64,000 nt of DNA from Bog-950 sp964493695 (GCA_964493695.1 CAZBPG010000003.1:49180-113179); one strand, 5' to 3'. Positions 42,444 to 52,621 are shown, counted from the stretch's first letter. Numbers and translations are program-made. Notes: generated by a model not told the origin, from the letters alone.

Positions 42444-44935
42444 TTCTTTTTTGTTGTTGGCTTTGCTTTAGGTGCTGCCTGTTTTACTTCCTGTTTTGGC
42501 TCCGCTTCAATCTCTTTCATCTTTTTATAGCCTGCAAACCCAAGTGTGCCGAATACAAACGCTAGCAAAAAGAAGGAACCGGCATACGCAATTTTATTAC
42601 CGGTGTAATATGATTTCGGTTCAAAGCGGAATTCAACCGTATGTTTACCTTCCGGCAAAGCCATTCCGCGCAAAACATAATTGCAGCGGAAGTGCGGCTG
42701 TTCTTTTCCGTCCACATATGCTTTCCATCCGTGCTCACCGGCATAGTATATCTCAGAAAAAACCGCAACCTTCGGAGTTGATGATGAATACGAATAGGTA
42801 AGTTTATTAGGTGAGTAAGTATCCAACCGGATTGAAGCTGCCGAATCATAGCCTAATGATTTGTCAGAAACCAAGGCATCAAACTCTTTATGAATAACCG
42901 CTGTATTTCGCGGAGCAAAAGCAATTGAACTCAATGTGTCAATTTCTTCATCGGCAGTGTTTGCGTGAATGATGCTACTTACAAACCACGCATTTCCCAA
43001 TGCAGCTGTATTCGGAATAACCTGCTCGTTTCCTTTATCATCTGCAACCTTAAAATATTTTGTATTGAGCATGTCAAACACTTTAGGGTTGCGTTGAGAA
43101 ATCTGCCGCTCAATTAAATCCTGATAAACCTGAAGTTTAGCAGGGCTGTAACCGCCAACCAGTTTATGGAAGTAAGCCGGTGATGCCGTATTAAACGGAT
43201 CAACCGTTTGATCATATACCCGATAGTATGTGTCTTTATCCTGTAATATCTGTAAGTCGGTTTGCGATGGCTTAAAATTTTGTGCAAACTGTGTATCCTC
43301 CTGAAAATCTTCTGAATTGAGGTACCGGTTTGCCACTAACCAACCGTCAAGCAAAAAGATAACAGCAATTGCAGCAGCAAAAACATTAATAGAAATGGTT
43401 TTACGCATAAACAGCCAGATGGCTCCGAAAGCAACACCGGCAAAGAACAGAGAACGGAATGCATCGCTGTGTAACATGGAGGCACGATCTTCACGTAAAG
43501 CCGTCATTAACCAGTCAGGGAATTGCTTGGCAATTTCCAAATCGTTCTTGCTGGTATACGAAGCACCAATACCGAATACACCGAAAAGCAAAATAAGTCC
43601 ACCGGTAATTCCACCGGCTATGAATAATTTCTTCTTCAGTTCTTCTGCATCTGTCTTTCCCGTTACAATTTCATTTAATGCCAACAAAGCGAGAAGCGGA
43701 AAACATAACTGCAGAACTGCTAATGCCATGGTGGGTGTTCTGAATTTATTGAACATCGGCAGGTAATCGAAGAACAGCTTATAGAATCCGGTGTTGTGTC
43801 CAAAGGATAAAAGCAGGAAGAAAACCGAGATACCAAGCAATGCCCACTTAATTGGTGAGCGCACGATGAATAATCCCAACACGAAAAGGAAAAAGATTGC
43901 CGCACCTAAATAAACCGGACCTGAAGTAAACGGTTGCTCTCCCCAATAGGTAGGCATTCGTTTAATTATGTTATCGGCCGATTGAATTCCCTTTTCGTTC
44001 AATGCTTTGTATGAAGCAGAACTTGTTGAAAGTTCACTGCCGCTTGCCCCTCCTTTAATGTTTGGAATGAGGATAGAGAGAAATTCTAAATCGCTTGCGC
44101 CCTGGCTCCAACGGGTGGCATATTCAAAATCCAAGCCACCGGATGTTGTTTTTTTCTTTTCCGTCAACTGGCTTCCTCCACCGCGCATGGTTTGCTTTCC
44201 ATATTCCCAGGTACTCCACAGATTCGCCACATTCGGAACAAAGGATAAACCGGCTGCCAATATCAACACACCGGTTGCTTTACTGAACTCCACAATTTTC
44301 TTTTCCAAAATACTCTCTACCAAAAAGTAAATTCCCAGTAAACCCATAGTGAGCAAGAGGTAATAAGTAATCTGAAAGTGGTTGGCATCAATATTCAGGG
44401 AAAGAAACAGAGCGGCAATTGCTCCGCCCATTAAAATTTTCCCGCGATAGGCTAATACCATTCCTCCAATAGCCGGTGCCATGAGTGCCATAGCCATTAC
44501 TTTAGTATTGTGCCCTGCTTCTAAGCTTATCAAATTAAAAGATGCGAGCCCGTAAGCGATTGAACCCGCAAGAGCCAACCAACTGTTTACTCCAAAACAA
44601 AGCAACAGAATATAGAACCCTGTAAACATGAAGAATAATACCGCTGATGCTTCGGGGAAAATCGGTTGAAAAATTTTGGGCAGGTAGTCAATCCAGTTGC
44701 CGGGATAAATCACAGAAATCTGAAACGTGGGCATACCACCAAACATGCTGTTAGTCCATAGTGCCTGCTCACCTGTTTTTTCTTTCCATGCAATAGTTTC
44801 CTGCGCCATAGCTTTCCATTGGGTTGTGTCGTGTGCCCCCAAAGTCATTCCTTTATAATAAGGGTAGAAATAAATAACAGTTAGTAAAGCGAAAGTGAGC
44901 ACTGCGGTCAGGTGTGGCAAAATTCTTTTCTGCAT
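42440..44935 (-). CDS. YfhO-family membrane glycosyltransferase-like protein
   Basis: An 831-residue protein with about 12 membrane helices and a large C-terminal extracytoplasmic region ending in EYYAGEHGWKAYVDGKEQP and VEFRFEPKSYYTGN, both characteristic of YfhO. Members glycosylate lipoteichoic acid or other surface polymers using lipid-linked sugars. I placed the start at the ATG at 44935 (MQKRILPHLTAVL), since the longer frame only adds a non-conserved leader. A lysine-rich tail (PKAKPTTKKK) ends the protein. Confidence 0.88.
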   Translation of the reverse strand: MQKRILPHLTAVLTFALLTVIYFYPYYKGMTLGAHDTTQWKAMAQETIAWKEKTGEQALWTNSMFGGMPTFQISVIYPGNWIDYLPKIFQPIFPEASAVLFFMFTGFYILLLCFGVNSWLALAGSIAYGLASFNLISLEAGHNTKVMAMALMAPAIGGMVLAYRGKILMGGAIAALFLSLNIDANHFQITYYLLLTMGLLGIYFLVESILEKKIVEFSKATGVLILAAGLSFVPNVANLWSTWEYGKQTMRGGGSQLTEKKKTTSGGLDFEYATRWSQGASDLEFLSILIPNIKGGASGSELSTSSASYKALNEKGIQSADNIIKRMPTYWGEQPFTSGPVYLGAAIFFLFVLGLFIVRSPIKWALLGISVFFLLLSFGHNTGFYKLFFDYLPMFNKFRTPTMALAVLQLCFPLLALLALNEIVTGKTDAEELKKKLFIAGGITGGLILLFGVFGIGASYTSKNDLEIAKQFPDWLMTALREDRASMLHSDAFRSLFFAGVAFGAIWLFMRKTISINVFAAAIAVIFLLDGWLVANRYLNSEDFQEDTQFAQNFKPSQTDLQILQDKDTYYRVYDQTVDPFNTASPAYFHKLVGGYSPAKLQVYQDLIERQISQRNPKVFDMLNTKYFKVADDKGNEQVIPNTAALGNAWFVSSIIHANTADEEIDTLSSIAFAPRNTAVIHKEFDALVSDKSLGYDSAASIRLDTYSPNKLTYSYSSSTPKVAVFSEIYYAGEHGWKAYVDGKEQPHFRCNYVLRGMALPEGKHTVEFRFEPKSYYTGNKIAYAGSFFLLAFVFGTLGFAGYKKMKEIEAEPKQEVKQAAPKAKPTTKKK

Positions 44936-45052
44936 AAGATTGTTTGTTGCGCCCGAAAATAATAATTCAAGAATGAGCAAATGTGGAAAAATGGAAGTGT
45001 GGAAATGACATGCACAAGTATAATCCGGAGCTATCTCTGTAATCAAACTTTT

Positions 45053-45060
45053 TACTTTTG
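45053..45060 (+). promoter_or_regulatory. Candidate -7 promoter element (TACTTTTG)
   Basis: A TAnnTTTG match 29 bp upstream of the threonine dehydrogenase ATG. No clear -33 element is visible. Confidence 0.45.
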
Positions 45061-45089
45061 ATTCCGTTTTTAAATTTCATTTCTAAATT

Positions 45090-46046
45090 ATGAATGATAC
45101 GATTCTTGTAACCGGTGCAGGCGGACAACTTGGAACAGAGTTGGTTCTTGGTCTTCGAAAGATTTATAAAAATGTAATTGCCTCTGATTTAAAAGACGGT
45201 TCCGCAGAATTAAAAGCCAGCGGAGAGTTTATCCGCCTGGATGTTCTCTATAAAAATGGTTTAACAGATTGTGTAAAGCGGTTTAACGTTACCCAGATTT
45301 ATCACCTGGCAGCTATCCTTTCTGCCACCGGTGAAAAAAACCCGGAGATGGCTTGGCGCATTAACATGAAAGGTTTGCGCAATATTTTAGATGTAAGTGT
45401 AGAGAACAAGGTAAAGAAGCTGTTCTTCCCTTCGACCATTGCCGTATTCGGACCAACTACACCAAAAATAAATACCCCGCAATACACCGTAATGGAACCG
45501 AATACCATTTACGGAATTTCAAAACAAGCCGGTGAGCGCTGGTGCGACTGGTCCTTCCAAAAACGAGGATTAGATATTCGCTCGCTTCGTTACCCCGGTT
45601 TGATTTCATATAAAACAAAAGCAGGCGGAGGAACTACTGATTATGCGGTAGATATTTTTTTTGAGGCAGTGGAGAAGAAAAAGTATGAATGCTTTTTGAA
45701 AGAAGATACCGTTTTACCCATGATGTATATGCCGGATGCTATTCGCGGAACTATTGCCCTGATGGAAGCACCGGCTGAAAAAATTTCTTGCCGATCAGGT
45801 TATAATTTCTCCGGTTTTAGTTTTGCCCCTAAAGATTTAGCGGCTGAGATAAAAAAGACCATTCCTGATTTTGCTATTACATATAAACCTGATTTCCGCC
45901 AGCCGATTGCTGACAGCTGGCCGCAAAGTATTGATGATTCAGTTGCTCAAAAAGACTGGAACTGGAAACCGGAATTTGATATTGCAAGAATGACGAAAGA
46001 TATGCTCGTCAACATCGAAGCGATGCATACGGCCGATGTAAAATAG
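45090..46046 (+). CDS. tdh: L-threonine 3-dehydrogenase, short-chain (epimerase-like) type
   Basis: A 318-residue extended SDR enzyme. It has TGAGGQLGTEL (NAD-binding), the YGISK catalytic pair, RYPGLISYKTKAGGGTTDYA, and the subfamily signature YKPDFRQPIADSWPQSIDD, which matches NAD-dependent threonine dehydrogenases of the Flavobacterium type. It oxidises threonine to 2-amino-3-ketobutyrate. No kbl (glycine C-acetyltransferase) is adjacent. Confidence 0.88.
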   Translation: MNDTILVTGAGGQLGTELVLGLRKIYKNVIASDLKDGSAELKASGEFIRLDVLYKNGLTDCVKRFNVTQIYHLAAILSATGEKNPEMAWRINMKGLRNILDVSVENKVKKLFFPSTIAVFGPTTPKINTPQYTVMEPNTIYGISKQAGERWCDWSFQKRGLDIRSLRYPGLISYKTKAGGGTTDYAVDIFFEAVEKKKYECFLKEDTVLPMMYMPDAIRGTIALMEAPAEKISCRSGYNFSGFSFAPKDLAAEIKKTIPDFAITYKPDFRQPIADSWPQSIDDSVAQKDWNWKPEFDIARMTKDMLVNIEAMHTADVK

Positions 46047-46048
46047 CC

Positions 46049-46873
46049 TTACTTCTTCTTTTTAATTCCGTTCAGAATATACATAAACCGGAAAGTAAGT
46101 ACGTTGTTGTACTGACCATTTGTTTTAGTGCCTGGCCAAGCTGGTCTCATCTTCAAAAATGAATAGGAGAATTTAAAGCCAAGAAAGAACTGCTGTTTAA
46201 CTAAAAAACCAAAACCAGCAAAACCGCTTAAGTCAAATCTACGTGGCAAACCAAATGGTGGATTGTCTGTGACATTATTACCACCACCATCTCGCTCTTT
46301 ATAACGAACCATAAAAGATGGTGCTAACCCAACACTTGCCATAATCAGTTTTTTATCGTGAATATTCAGTGCAATCGGAATTTCCATGTAATCATTTTGC
46401 ACTTGATAGAATTGTGTTGAATCTAAGCCGCCTGTAATGAATCGCGATTTAGCCCCCTTCATACTGTAATCAATAGTCATACTGACAGAAACATACTTAT
46501 GAAAACGAATCATAACACCCACACCCGCATTTGCACCAAGATATTTATAGCCAGATTGTCTGTCGCCATCAATCTGACAGGCATTCAAACCGACATGAAA
46601 TAAACCTTTAAACAATCCATCGCGTTTAAAATCAAAATCTTCTTTGTCGTCAGGTTTGGTGGCTTTTCGTTTTTCTCTTCTTTGTTTCGGTGTTTCAGTT
46701 TCCTCTGCCTCTGCTTCATCGCTTGGATAAACAAATTTTTCAGGCTTGGGTGTATCGGCTTCCTGTTTATTTTTCTTTCCGAAATCAATAGTTATAGTTC
46801 CATCTTTGTACTGCGTTTGAGTAAATGCTACAAAAGGGAATAAGAATATCAACAATGTTAGTTTCTTCTTCAT
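46049..46873 (-). CDS. Outer-membrane beta-barrel-like protein
   Basis: A ~274-residue exported protein with a signal peptide (MKKKLTLLIFLFPFVAFTQ), a charged low-complexity linker (EAEAEETETPKQRREKRKAT), and a C-terminal ~170-residue barrel-like region with alternating hydrophobic strands ending in an aromatic-rich stretch (NVLTFRFMYILNG). I prefer the ATG at 46873 to the TTG three codons earlier. The function is unknown; it resembles PorT-type porin-like proteins. Confidence 0.72.
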   Translation of the reverse strand: MKKKLTLLIFLFPFVAFTQTQYKDGTITIDFGKKNKQEADTPKPEKFVYPSDEAEAEETETPKQRREKRKATKPDDKEDFDFKRDGLFKGLFHVGLNACQIDGDRQSGYKYLGANAGVGVMIRFHKYVSVSMTIDYSMKGAKSRFITGGLDSTQFYQVQNDYMEIPIALNIHDKKLIMASVGLAPSFMVRYKERDGGGNNVTDNPPFGLPRRFDLSGFAGFGFLVKQQFFLGFKFSYSFLKMRPAWPGTKTNGQYNNVLTFRFMYILNGIKKKK

Positions 46874-46968
46874 GCTATACAATTTCAGACAAATATTTTC
46901 GTTCAGATTTTACGGAGCAAATGAAGTAAAAATTCACCGGTTCCGGTTTCAGTTAATACCAAACGAAT

Positions 46969-47253
46969 ATGCTTAAATACAACATAAACTTACTAAAGAA
47001 GATTGAAGATATTTTTAAAGAAGGCGGATATACCATTCGTTATGAGAAGGGAAATTTTCAGAACGGTTACTGTGTGCTTGAAAAAAGAAGAGTAGTGGTT
47101 ATCAATAAATTCCACGAACCGGAAGCAAAAGTAAATTCAATGGTCGAGATTCTTATCAACTCAACCGATCTGGAACTGGAAAACCTTTCGGGCGAAAGCA
47201 TGCAGTTGTATCAGCAGATAAAAGCGGAGAAAGAAACGCTGTTTGCCAAGTAG
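46969..47253 (+). CDS. Conserved small protein, function unknown
   Basis: A 94-residue cytoplasmic protein (MLKYNINLLKKIEDIFKEGG; GYCVLEKRRVVVINKFHEPE). I recognise no catalytic motif. It sits 33 bp upstream of the MBL-fold gene on the same strand, so the two may form an operon. Confidence 0.72.
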   Translation: MLKYNINLLKKIEDIFKEGGYTIRYEKGNFQNGYCVLEKRRVVVINKFHEPEAKVNSMVEILINSTDLELENLSGESMQLYQQIKAEKETLFAK

Positions 47254-47286
47254 TATACGCCAATCATTCATATCCAATTGTAAAAT

Positions 47287-48048
47287 ATGGAAGTTACATT
47301 CCTAGGCACAGGCACCTCAGGCGGAGTTCCGTTGATTGGCTGCCAATGCGAGGTTTGTAAAAGCAGTGACCCTCGCGATAACCGGCTGCGCACTTCCATC
47401 CTGATTCGAACGAATGATTTGACAATTGCTGTTGATTGCGGACCGGATTTTCGCCAGCAGATGTTGCGTGATGATGTTCGTCATCTTGATGCAATTATTA
47501 TGACACATCAGCATAAAGACCACACCGGTGGGTTAGATGATGTTCGTGCTTTTAATTTCATCACAAAAAAAGCTATTGATATTTATTGCGATTATGCAAC
47601 TGAATTGGGTATTAAAGACCAATACAGTTACGTGTTCACTGAAACAGATTATCCATATCTGCCGAAAATGAATTTTCACAGAATTCAAAATTCAAAATTC
47701 AAAATTCAAAATTTGGAGATACTACCTATCCAGGTAATGCACGCTACTATGCCTGTTTTAGGTTTTCGCTTCGGAGATTTCACTTACATCACCGATGCAA
47801 AAACAATTATTAAAGAAGAACGTGACAAAATCAGAGGCTCAAAAATTTTAGTGGTGAATGCACTTCGCCCCGAAAACCACTATTCGCATTTTACTATTGA
47901 TGAAGCGCTGGAGTTAGTTAGTGAAGTAAAGCCGGAACTTACTTACTTCATTCATATGAGCCACCAGTTCGGCTTACATGAAGAAGCAGAGAAAAAACTT
48001 CCGGAGACCGTACGCGTGGCTTATGATGGATTAAAGATTACTGTTTAG
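47287..48048 (+). CDS. MBL-fold metallo-hydrolase (PhnP-like)
   Basis: A 253-residue metallo-beta-lactamase-fold hydrolase with GTGTSGGVP, the zinc ligands H74-x-H76-x-D78-H79 (THQHKDH), VMHATMPVLGFRFGD and THAD-like YITDA. Relatives act on cyclic phosphodiesters or as general hydrolases. A (AATTCAA)4 array at 47682-47709 inserts NSKFKIQN into a surface loop in frame. The 5' C-x-C-x2-C cluster (CQCEVC) matches the zinc site of PhnP. Confidence 0.88.
   Translation: MEVTFLGTGTSGGVPLIGCQCEVCKSSDPRDNRLRTSILIRTNDLTIAVDCGPDFRQQMLRDDVRHLDAIIMTHQHKDHTGGLDDVRAFNFITKKAIDIYCDYATELGIKDQYSYVFTETDYPYLPKMNFHRIQNSKFKIQNLEILPIQVMHATMPVLGFRFGDFTYITDAKTIIKEERDKIRGSKILVVNALRPENHYSHFTIDEALELVSEVKPELTYFIHMSHQFGLHEEAEKKLPETVRVAYDGLKITV
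47682..47709. repeat. In-frame 7-bp array (AATTCAA)4 in the MBL-fold gene
   Basis: Four perfect heptamers encode QNSKFKIQN; the flanking MBL sequence continues in frame. Confidence 0.9.
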
Positions 48049-48121
48049 GCTTACACACTTTTCAGGCTGCCGAAATCTTGTCCACTTTTAATTTTATTTT
48101 GGTTCGACCAAATTCCTAAGT

Positions 48122-49573
48122 ATGGAAAACCTCTTCAAGAAAAAAGATGTTGCACTGCTGATTGAAGAATCGCATGAAGGCGAACACAAACTTCACAAAA
48201 CAATTTCCACTTTTAGTTTGGTGATGATTGGTGTAGGCGTGATTATCGGTGCGGGTCTGTTTTCTATTACCGGTGTGGCAGCCGGGCAACACGCAGGACC
48301 AGCTGTGACTATTTCGTTTTTAATAGCAGCACTCGGCTGCATGTTCGCTGCGCTTTGTTATGCCGAATTTTCAACCATGATTCCGGTTGCGGGAAGTGCC
48401 TACACTTATTCTTACGCTACACTTGGCGAGTTTATTGCCTGGATTATAGGCTGGGATTTGGTGTTGGAGTACGCTGTGGGAGCCGCCACCGTTTCTATCA
48501 GCTGGTCAAGTTACCTGATTAAACTGCTGCAGTATTATCACGTTTTTTTGCCGTTCACGCTTTGCCTTTCACCTTTTGATTCAATTACCTCGGGCGATGG
48601 TAGCATTCATCACGGCCTGGTCAATCTGCCTGCACTTTTTATTGTTGTAGCAGTTTCTCTTCTACTCATAAAAGGGGTGCACGAATCATCTTTGATAAAC
48701 AGTATTATCGTTGTTTTAAAAGTTGCTGTGATATTGATTTTCCTGTTAGTTGGCTGGGCTTACATCAACACCACCAATTACACACCATACATTCCTGGGA
48801 ACACCGGCAATTTTGGAGAGTTTGGTTGGAGCGGTATTATACGTGCTGCAGGAATAATCTTTTTCGCGTTCATCGGTTTCGATGCTATTTCCACGGCAGC
48901 ACAGGAAACAAAAAACCCTGTAAAGTCCATGCCGATTGCCATTTTTGCATCACTGGCCATCTGCACGGTGCTTTACATTCTGTTTGCACATGTGCTTACC
49001 GGTATGGTAAATTACAAGGAATTCAGCCGGATGAATGAAATGGCTCCTGCCGTTGTGGCTATTAAACAATTGCCTTATTTCTGGCTCCACAAATTAGTCA
49101 TCATTGCTATTTTGCTTGGCTACACTTCCGTGATTCTGGTCATGCTGATGGGACAATCCCGCGTTTTCTTTTCCATGAGCAAAGATGGATTGTTGCCGAA
49201 AATTTTCTCGGACGTTCATCCGAAGTTTAAAACACCATGGAAATCGAATTTAGTCTTCATGGTTTTTGTAGGGCTGTTTGCCGGATTTGTTCCTGCACAC
49301 ATTGTTATTGAGATGACCAGCATCGGAACGCTACTCGCATTTGTAATTGTATGTGCCGGAATTCTGGTTCTGCGCAAAACAATGCCGGATGCTCCCCGCA
49401 CTTTTAAAACTCCATTTGTACCTTTTGTCCCCATAGCCGGAATTGTTTTTTGCCTAGGCATGATGTTGTTCTTGCGTCCGGAAACCTGGGTTCGCCTTTT
49501 GATATGGATGGCGATAGGATTTGCCATTTATTTTTTATACAGCCGCAAGAGAAGCAAACTCAATAAAGAGTAA
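48122..49573 (+). CDS. Cationic-type amino-acid permease (APC superfamily)
   Basis: A 483-residue transporter with about 12 membrane helices. GVGVIIGAGLFSITG in helix 1 and FFAFIGFDAISTAAQE in helix 6 are APC-fold substrate-site signatures, and AWIIGWDLVLEYAVG is typical of the CAT/YfnA group. Substrate is a basic or neutral amino acid. It is a clear tandem paralogue of the next gene, from which it is separated by 62 bp. Confidence 0.9.
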   Translation: MENLFKKKDVALLIEESHEGEHKLHKTISTFSLVMIGVGVIIGAGLFSITGVAAGQHAGPAVTISFLIAALGCMFAALCYAEFSTMIPVAGSAYTYSYATLGEFIAWIIGWDLVLEYAVGAATVSISWSSYLIKLLQYYHVFLPFTLCLSPFDSITSGDGSIHHGLVNLPALFIVVAVSLLLIKGVHESSLINSIIVVLKVAVILIFLLVGWAYINTTNYTPYIPGNTGNFGEFGWSGIIRAAGIIFFAFIGFDAISTAAQETKNPVKSMPIAIFASLAICTVLYILFAHVLTGMVNYKEFSRMNEMAPAVVAIKQLPYFWLHKLVIIAILLGYTSVILVMLMGQSRVFFSMSKDGLLPKIFSDVHPKFKTPWKSNLVFMVFVGLFAGFVPAHIVIEMTSIGTLLAFVIVCAGILVLRKTMPDAPRTFKTPFVPFVPIAGIVFCLGMMLFLRPETWVRLLIWMAIGFAIYFLYSRKRSKLNKE

Positions 49574-49635
49574 GTTAAGCGGTCAATTCCAAATAAATTC
49601 TATTTTCCGTTTTCTATTAACCACAACTACTTTTC

Positions 49636-51096
49636 ATGAATCAACTTTTTAAAACAAAACCCCTTGAAACAATTCTTGACCAAACCAAGGAATCAGGTGA
49701 GGGGCATCATTTAAAACGAACTTTAGGAGCACCAAATTTAGTAGCACTTGGCATCGGTGCTATCATTGGCGCAGGTCTTTTTTCTATCACCGGTTTGGCT
49801 GCTGCCAACCATGCAGGTCCTGCGGTTACCATATCATTTGTCATTGCAGCGTTGGGTTGTGCGTTTGCCGGTTTGTGTTATGCCGAATTTTCGAGCATGA
49901 TTCCCGTGGCGGGAAGTGCCTATACTTATTCTTACGCAACACTTGGTGAATTCATTGCGTGGATTATCGGTTGGGACTTAGTATTGGAATATGCCGTAGG
50001 AGGTGCAACCGTTGCTATTAGCTGGTCGCGGTATCTGACAAAATTTTTAGCCTATTACAACCTTGCCCTTCCTCCCCAGCTTACAATGTCGCCCTTTGAT
50101 TCCGTCACTACTCCTGAAGGGGCAGTTATTACCGGCATCGTTAATTTGCCTGCGGTTTTTATCATTGTTGCTATGTCATTACTACTGGTAAAAGGAACAA
50201 AGGAATCTGCCTTTGCCAATGCGTTAATAGTGGCTCTAAAGATTACTGTGGTGGTAGTGTTCATTGTGTTGGGCTGGGCTTTTATTAACACAGCTAATTA
50301 CACTCCATACATTCCTGAAAATACCGGAACATTTGGAGAGTATGGTTGGAGCGGAATTATACGTGCTGCCGGAATTATCTTTTTCGCCTACATAGGCTTT
50401 GACGCGGTTTCTACAGCTGCCCAGGAAGCAAAGAATCCAAGTAAGGACATGCCAATAGGAATTTTGGTTTCACTGGCTATTTGTACAGTGCTTTACATCT
50501 TATTTGCTCATGTTATGACAGGATTGGCGAACTACACAGAATTCCAGGGACAGGATGGAATTGCACCTGTGGCTGTTGCTATTTCACATACTCCTTATGT
50601 ATGGCTCCAACAAGCAGTTATCCTCGCTATCCTGGGTGGATATTCTTCGGTGATTTTGGTGATGCTCATGGGACAATCGAGAGTTTTCTTTTCTATGAGC
50701 AAAGATGGCTTGTTGCCGAGTGTTTTTTCTGACGTTCACTCAACCTTTAAAACTCCGTGGAAATCGAATTTGATTGTAATGGCCTTTTGCTGTCTATTTG
50801 CGGCATTTGTACCTGCAAGTATTGTGGGTGAGCTTACCAGTATCGGAACTTTGTTTGCATTTATACTTGTATGCGTAGGAATTATTGTTCTTCGAAAAAC
50901 CCGTCCGGATTTGCCGCGTGTTTTCAAAACACCGTTTGTTCCTTTAGTTCCTATTCTCGGAATTCTTGTTTGCTTCGGAATGATGGTATTTTTACCGGGT
51001 GATACCTGGATTCGTTTAGCGGTATGGATGGCGGTGGGTTTATTGATTTACTTTTTGTATAGTCGTCATCACAGCAAACTTCGTAACAAAAAATAA
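49636..51096 (+). CDS. Cationic-type amino-acid permease (APC superfamily), tandem paralogue
   Basis: A 486-residue paralogue of the 48122 gene, sharing GIGAIIGAGLFSITG, GWDLVLEYAVGGATVAISW, FFAYIGFDAVSTAAQEAKNP and FFSMSKDGLLPS. The strong similarity along the whole length points to tandem duplication. It ends with a perfect terminator. Confidence 0.9.
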   Translation: MNQLFKTKPLETILDQTKESGEGHHLKRTLGAPNLVALGIGAIIGAGLFSITGLAAANHAGPAVTISFVIAALGCAFAGLCYAEFSSMIPVAGSAYTYSYATLGEFIAWIIGWDLVLEYAVGGATVAISWSRYLTKFLAYYNLALPPQLTMSPFDSVTTPEGAVITGIVNLPAVFIIVAMSLLLVKGTKESAFANALIVALKITVVVVFIVLGWAFINTANYTPYIPENTGTFGEYGWSGIIRAAGIIFFAYIGFDAVSTAAQEAKNPSKDMPIGILVSLAICTVLYILFAHVMTGLANYTEFQGQDGIAPVAVAISHTPYVWLQQAVILAILGGYSSVILVMLMGQSRVFFSMSKDGLLPSVFSDVHSTFKTPWKSNLIVMAFCCLFAAFVPASIVGELTSIGTLFAFILVCVGIIVLRKTRPDLPRVFKTPFVPLVPILGILVCFGMMVFLPGDTWIRLAVWMAVGLLIYFLYSRHHSKLRNKK

Positions 51097-51102
51097 TTTC
51101 TG

Positions 51103-51141
51103 AAACAAAAATCCCTTTCACATTGAAAGGGATTTTTGTTT
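51103..51141 (+). terminator. Intrinsic terminator after the permease pair
   Basis: A perfect 18-bp inverted repeat (51103-51120 / 51124-51141) with a 3-base loop and a T-rich right end follows the second permease, separating it from the third. Confidence 0.92.
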
Positions 51142-51178
51142 TTATTCACTTCTATAATCGCACTCAAAACCGAAATTA

Positions 51179-52621
51179 ATGGCAGAAAAAAAATCTTTGA
51201 ATCTTCTAGATGCCACATTGATTGTTTCCGGTTCTATGATTGGCTCGGGAATTTTTATTGTGAGTGCCGACATTGCGCGACAAACAGGTGGAGCCGGTTG
51301 GCTGCTTTTGTCATGGATTGTTTCAGGAGTGATTACCCTTTTCGCAGCATTGAGTTATGGTGAACTCGCCAGTATGTTCCCACACGCGGGCGGGCAGTAT
51401 GTTTATTTGAAAAATGCCTACAACCCGCTCGTTGGTTTTCTTTATGGCTGGACAATTTTTCTTGTGGTTCAATGCGGAACGATAGCAGCCGTAGCTGTGG
51501 CATTTGCCAAATACACCGGTGTGTTGTTTCCTGTTTTAAGCGAGAACAATATTTTGATAGAGCTCGGAAATTTTAAAATTTCTGCCGCCCAGTTGTTTGG
51601 AATCTTTTCTATTCTGGTTCTTACGATTATCAATAGTCGAGGCATTAATTACGGAAAAGTAGTATTGCGCATTTTTACCTCTGCTAAACTGATTGCCCTC
51701 TTTGGAATTATTGTGTTGGGAATTTTTGTTTACGGTAGCTCCGAAACCTGGAGTATGAACTGGAGCAATGCTTTTAATCTATCGCATTGGGCAAAAGATG
51801 TAGACGGAAATTGGATTCAAAGTAATCTTTCGACAATTGCTTTAATGTCAGCTGTGGGTGTTGGTTTGGTGGGTTCGCTTTTCAGCAGCGATGCATGGAA
51901 CAACGTCACGTTTATTTCGGGCGATATTGAAAATCCTAAACGCAATATTCCTTTGAGTCTGGCTATTGGAACTATCCTTGTTGTTTCCCTCTACCTGTTG
52001 GCAAATGTCGCTTACCTTTATCTGCTTCCGCTCGCAGGAAATCCGGATGGAGTTTCTGCAACGGAGCGGGGAATTCAATTTGCACAGAATGAAAGAGTAG
52101 GTACAGCAGCCGCCCAAATGATGTTTGGCGGAGCTGCCGCAATTATTATGGCAGTACTGATTATGATTTCAACTTTCGGATGTAACAACGGTATTATCCT
52201 GTCAAGTGTTCGCGTTTATCAGGCAATGGCGAAAGATGGTTTGTTCTTCGAAAAAATGAAGCACAACAACGAAAACGGAGTACCGGGCTTTGCTCTATGG
52301 ATTCAGTTTATCTGGTCAGCGGCTTTATGTTTAAGCGGCAAGTATGGCGACCTGCTTGATTATGTGATGTTCTCGGTCATGCTGTTTTACATCCTCACCA
52401 TTGCCGGTCTTTTTATTCTTCGCCAAAAGCAACCGGATGCCGAACGCCCTTATAAGGCATGGGGCTATCCTTTAGTTCCGGCTCTTTATCTGGTGCTTGC
52501 AACTGCATTCTGTGTCAACCTTCTTATTGTCAAATTCTCTGCCTGCTGGCCGGGATTATTGATTGTAGCTATAGGTGTACCGGTGTTTTACTATTGGAGA
52601 AATAAATCAATTACTGCATGA
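51179..52621 (+). CDS. Amino-acid permease (APC superfamily, LAT/SteT-like)
   Basis: A 480-residue transporter with ~12 membrane helices. SGSMIGSGIFIVSADIA in helix 1 and SLFSSDAWNNVTFISGDI in helix 6 resemble LAT/SteT exchangers rather than the two CAT-type neighbours. Its stop overlaps the apt ATG by four bases (ATGA). Confidence 0.88.
   Translation: MAEKKSLNLLDATLIVSGSMIGSGIFIVSADIARQTGGAGWLLLSWIVSGVITLFAALSYGELASMFPHAGGQYVYLKNAYNPLVGFLYGWTIFLVVQCGTIAAVAVAFAKYTGVLFPVLSENNILIELGNFKISAAQLFGIFSILVLTIINSRGINYGKVVLRIFTSAKLIALFGIIVLGIFVYGSSETWSMNWSNAFNLSHWAKDVDGNWIQSNLSTIALMSAVGVGLVGSLFSSDAWNNVTFISGDIENPKRNIPLSLAIGTILVVSLYLLANVAYLYLLPLAGNPDGVSATERGIQFAQNERVGTAAAQMMFGGAAAIIMAVLIMISTFGCNNGIILSSVRVYQAMAKDGLFFEKMKHNNENGVPGFALWIQFIWSAALCLSGKYGDLLDYVMFSVMLFYILTIAGLFILRQKQPDAERPYKAWGYPLVPALYLVLATAFCVNLLIVKFSACWPGLLIVAIGVPVFYYWRNKSITA

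Noticed and set aside
48060..48121. tRNA-like TTCGA sequence near the permease gene
   Set aside because: No acceptor stem, anticodon arm or D-arm can be built around it.
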